NCBI GenBank assembly: GCA_006503475.1
Contig: RSEH01000011.1
Coordinates: 185,800-249,799, forward strand
DNA from: Stentor roeselii
Taxonomy: Eukaryota > Ciliophora > Heterotrichea > Heterotrichida > Stentoridae
Direction: 5' to 3'
DNA length: 64,000 bases
The position numbers and the translations under genes were made by a program. Positions 62,101-64,000 of the stretch are shown one piece after another (position 1 is the stretch's first letter; each line of letters opens with the position of its first letter). The notes below the pieces were generated by a model that saw nothing but the letters and a program-made list of their open reading frames with translations, did no database searches and had not been told where the DNA came from.

Positions 62101-62184
62101 GTCTGTACAGTTATTGCACTGGCTATCCCAGCAGTATTTGCTGATCCCGAAAACTTCGAAGATCAGGCATATTAGGACTAACAT
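56170..62184 (-). CDS. Giant Cys-rich / LamG-like multi-pass membrane protein, two 15-nt introns
   Basis: Exons 56809-62184, 56548-56793 and 56170-56532 give about 1994 residues. The ATG at 62184 starts a signal peptide (MLVLICLIFEVFGISKYC). A further in-frame ATG at 62265 would bury it. The ectodomain alternates about four ConA/LamG-like units, each with P-x-P-x3-RG-x-YF (PTPTKDRGFYF, PTPMRMRGYYF, PKPACHRGYYF, PIPAYERGLYF), with blocks of furin-like Cys repeats. The last about 350 residues carry several membrane spans. The two last exons add spans (IYYIIFIARRSIIAILIIF, IYIIIGALLINIIFALLLIF) and a polar tail. The unspliced frame ends in the intron, and both introns restore an unbroken frame. 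Probably a surface receptor or channel. Function unknown. Confidence 0.88.
56533..56547 (-). other. 15-nt intron 2 of the giant membrane protein
   Basis: Minus strand gtaatcaataattag, phase 0. It joins ...SIFSMG to ILIYIIGAKPYIN. A is at position 10. Confidence 0.92.
56794..56808 (-). other. 15-nt intron 1 of the giant membrane protein
   Basis: Minus strand gtaattcttatttag, phase 0. It joins ...TVCFIFL to LIQILLSLYLVV. A is at position 10. Confidence 0.92.
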
Positions 62185-63922
62185 TTTTATTGGATTGTTC
62201 CTGGAGAGTAAATTAAAATGGGGATTAGAGAGGATTTGGTGCTGATTTTCAAAGGAATAACGCATTTTAAGTGTTAAAAGAAAAGAAATTTATATTCGAT
62301 GATTTAAGGATTCTAAGTGCTGATTCAAGGTTTGAATGTTTTTATCGATGATCGAAAATTGATGGATGCCGAGATTAGTTTGTCAAAATCTTCATCTGAA
62401 GTCATAAGTTCCGGAAAAGACTGCAAATTGTCTTGTCAAATTAATAAGATTGCATATGCAAAGCTAAAGAAATGAGGCGAGAGTGCTCTTATTAATTATT
62501 ATTTGATTGATGAGTAATAAGTCCAAATTTTTTTTAATAAGGATGTCTAGCAGATAATATCTGAAAGTATATAATGTATAGTTAAATATTCATAGTAGGT
62601 TTATTGACTTTAAAAAAGCTTGAAATATTAGATTATCTTGCATCCATATTTATAAATTTCTTGTTCAAGATCCTCAAGGTACTGATTTAAATTTCTCAAA
62701 AGATTTAAAAGTTGATTCCATTTCGCGATAATAGGAATCAATTAGAATCTTTAAGTTTATTATTTTCCTTTAGTAACTGAAATGAATTTTGGTTTTATAG
62801 TTTTTATCGAAATTGGTTTTAATGATTTAAGTTGTTAAAAATTCTTGAGAATATTTAAAGAATTAACTCGAAGTCTGAGAAAAAGTGTCCAAAGAAAAGT
62901 TTCAAAATTCTAAATGATTCATGAGATTACAGCCAAAATAATTAAATTTTGCTAGAATATTGTAAGCATAACTTGGTTTTCAGGCGCAAATCTATCAAAG
63001 ATAGACTCTACTCAAATGCTACCAAGCTTTAAATTATCTTAAAGCTAATAGTTTCTAAAAAAAGCGATTCTAATTTAATTAAGTTTCTAATTAAGATTCA
63101 AAAATTTGTCTATTTGAACAGCTAAATTTTTCATACGGAAAAATCCGAATAGTCAAATAACAAGAAAATGAATCTAGAACGATTCAAATTGTTTTAAAAA
63201 GATCAAACGTCCATCTGAATAATTATTTCCTTTTAACCCTGATTAATTAAGTATTCTAAACATATGATATATCCTCTATCAATTTAGAAACTAATTACAT
63301 TATTCTTATACTATTAAGTTTAGTAATCAATCAATTAGATATATAATATATAGTATTAGAAATATTTTTAAGCAGAAGTTGTTGTATCCAGCTAAAATCT
63401 AATTTTTAGAGATAATTTATGAGACTTAGGAATTATTTATGATTAGTTGAATTTAAAAATATTTTTCATCTACATGAAAACTTAATTATAGGCTTTATTT
63501 CATTATGAGAATAATAAGATTTCACTGATTGATTGAAGAATTAAACTTTTAGTTAATCTTGATGACAATCTTAAATTGGATAAACAACCTTGATTTATAG
63601 TAAATCTTGAATTTTTAACATTTAATTATTAGCTGAGATTACTTCTACCCCAAAAATCTAATGGATTGATGTATGTGACTATCCTTATTGGAATTGAGTT
63701 TAAATCTCAAAGTCAATTGCTCATAGTAAATATAAAAAAAAGTTAAAAATAGTGACTTTGATCGAGGATCAAATATACCACTTTAGAGATATTTGAAGAT
63801 CAGGAAAACTAATTTGAATCTGGTTTAAAAGAGTGAGTTCCTTCAGAGTCTTCTATCTGGGCCACCTACCCAAGAAGTGGCAAATTCTTTCTGACTGAAT
63901 AAATTAAAGTCAAAGCTTCTAA
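62185..63922. other. Subtelomeric AT-rich DNA, no gene seen
   Basis: About 1.74 kb from the last gene to the telomere, with stops in all frames. The stretch at about 63840-63900 is a little more GC-rich. No tandem repeat, RNA gene or known breakage motif was recognised. Confidence 0.65.
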
Positions 63923-63923
63923 T

Positions 63924-64000
63924 GGGTGTTAGGGTGTTAGGGTGTTAGGGTGTTAGGGTGTTAGGGTGTTAGGGTGTTAGGGTGTTAGGGGGTTAGGGTG
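63924..64000 (+). repeat. Telomere, (TTAGGGTG)n, right chromosome end
   Basis: Tandem 8-base units TTAGGGTG fill the last ~77 bases, with one variant (TTAGGGGG, about 63985-63992). The complement is a permutation of CCCTAACA, the telomere repeat I recall for heterotrichs (Stentor, Blepharisma). The G-rich strand runs toward the 3' end, as expected for a right-hand telomere. It is cut by the window edge, so its full length is unknown. Confidence 0.95.

Overview
This is the end of a macronuclear chromosome from a heterotrich ciliate, most likely Stentor or a close relative. The last ~77 bases are a tandem TTAGGGTG telomere on the + strand, a permutation of CCCTAACA, which I recall as the heterotrich repeat. 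Seven introns are exactly 15 nt long, six of them gtaa...tag with an A at position 10. Long ORFs keep UGG as the only clearly used Trp codon and end mostly in TAA or TAG (two apparent TGA stops), which fits Stentor (standard code) better than Blepharisma (UGA = Trp). The left edge is cut inside a gene, and no telomere is present there.

Layout. 1-17.5 kb is very compact, with gaps of 0 to ~100 bp in most places. It holds an SNF1/AMPK-like kinase (cut by the window), a coiled-coil protein, Prp17/Cdc40, an LNR-bearing multi-pass membrane protein, a VAP/MSP protein, a GSK3-like kinase, an AT-hook protein, a long-chain acyl-CoA synthetase, a CxFxP-repeat protein, a MARK-like kinase, a second CxFxP-type protein and a probable mitochondrial helical-repeat protein. 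17.8-33 kb alternates large secreted or membrane proteins with AT-rich spacers: a periplasmic-binding-protein/multi-TM receptor, two zinc-binding B-box-like proteins (one with WD40 repeats, one short), a Cys-rich/TM/RING protein and a secreted acidic coiled-coil protein. 33-47.5 kb is compact again: DHHC palmitoyltransferase, Aurora-like kinase with a long coiled coil, SHIPPO/STPGR protein, a CAP-centrin fusion, two proteins of unknown role, a rhomboid/Derlin-like protein, a leishmanolysin-like pseudoprotease and an ABCG half-transporter. 47.5-64 kb is gene-poor and AT-rich. It carries one broken tandem polycystin-type channel gene and one giant Cys-rich/LamG-like membrane protein with two 15-nt introns, then ~1.7 kb of subtelomeric DNA and the telomere.

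How the genes fit together. There is no operon logic. Several genes fit cell-surface sensing and cilium/cortex biology: multi-TM receptors, polycystin, STPGR, centrin fusion and several kinases. Splicing (Prp17), lipid activation (LACS), ER contact (VAP), palmitoylation and ER-membrane proteins are housekeeping. The most unusual items are a CAP-domain/centrin fusion, a tandem polycystin gene whose eight in-frame stops are all TAA or TAG (one where other polycystins have Gln), a GP63 homologue lacking two of its three zinc-binding His, and a giant receptor with four copies of an extracellular unit marked by P-x-P-x3-RG-x-YF.

Limits: all domain calls are by eye, and residue numbers are approximate unless a specific residue is named. 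Introns that keep the reading frame open cannot be seen without RNA data.
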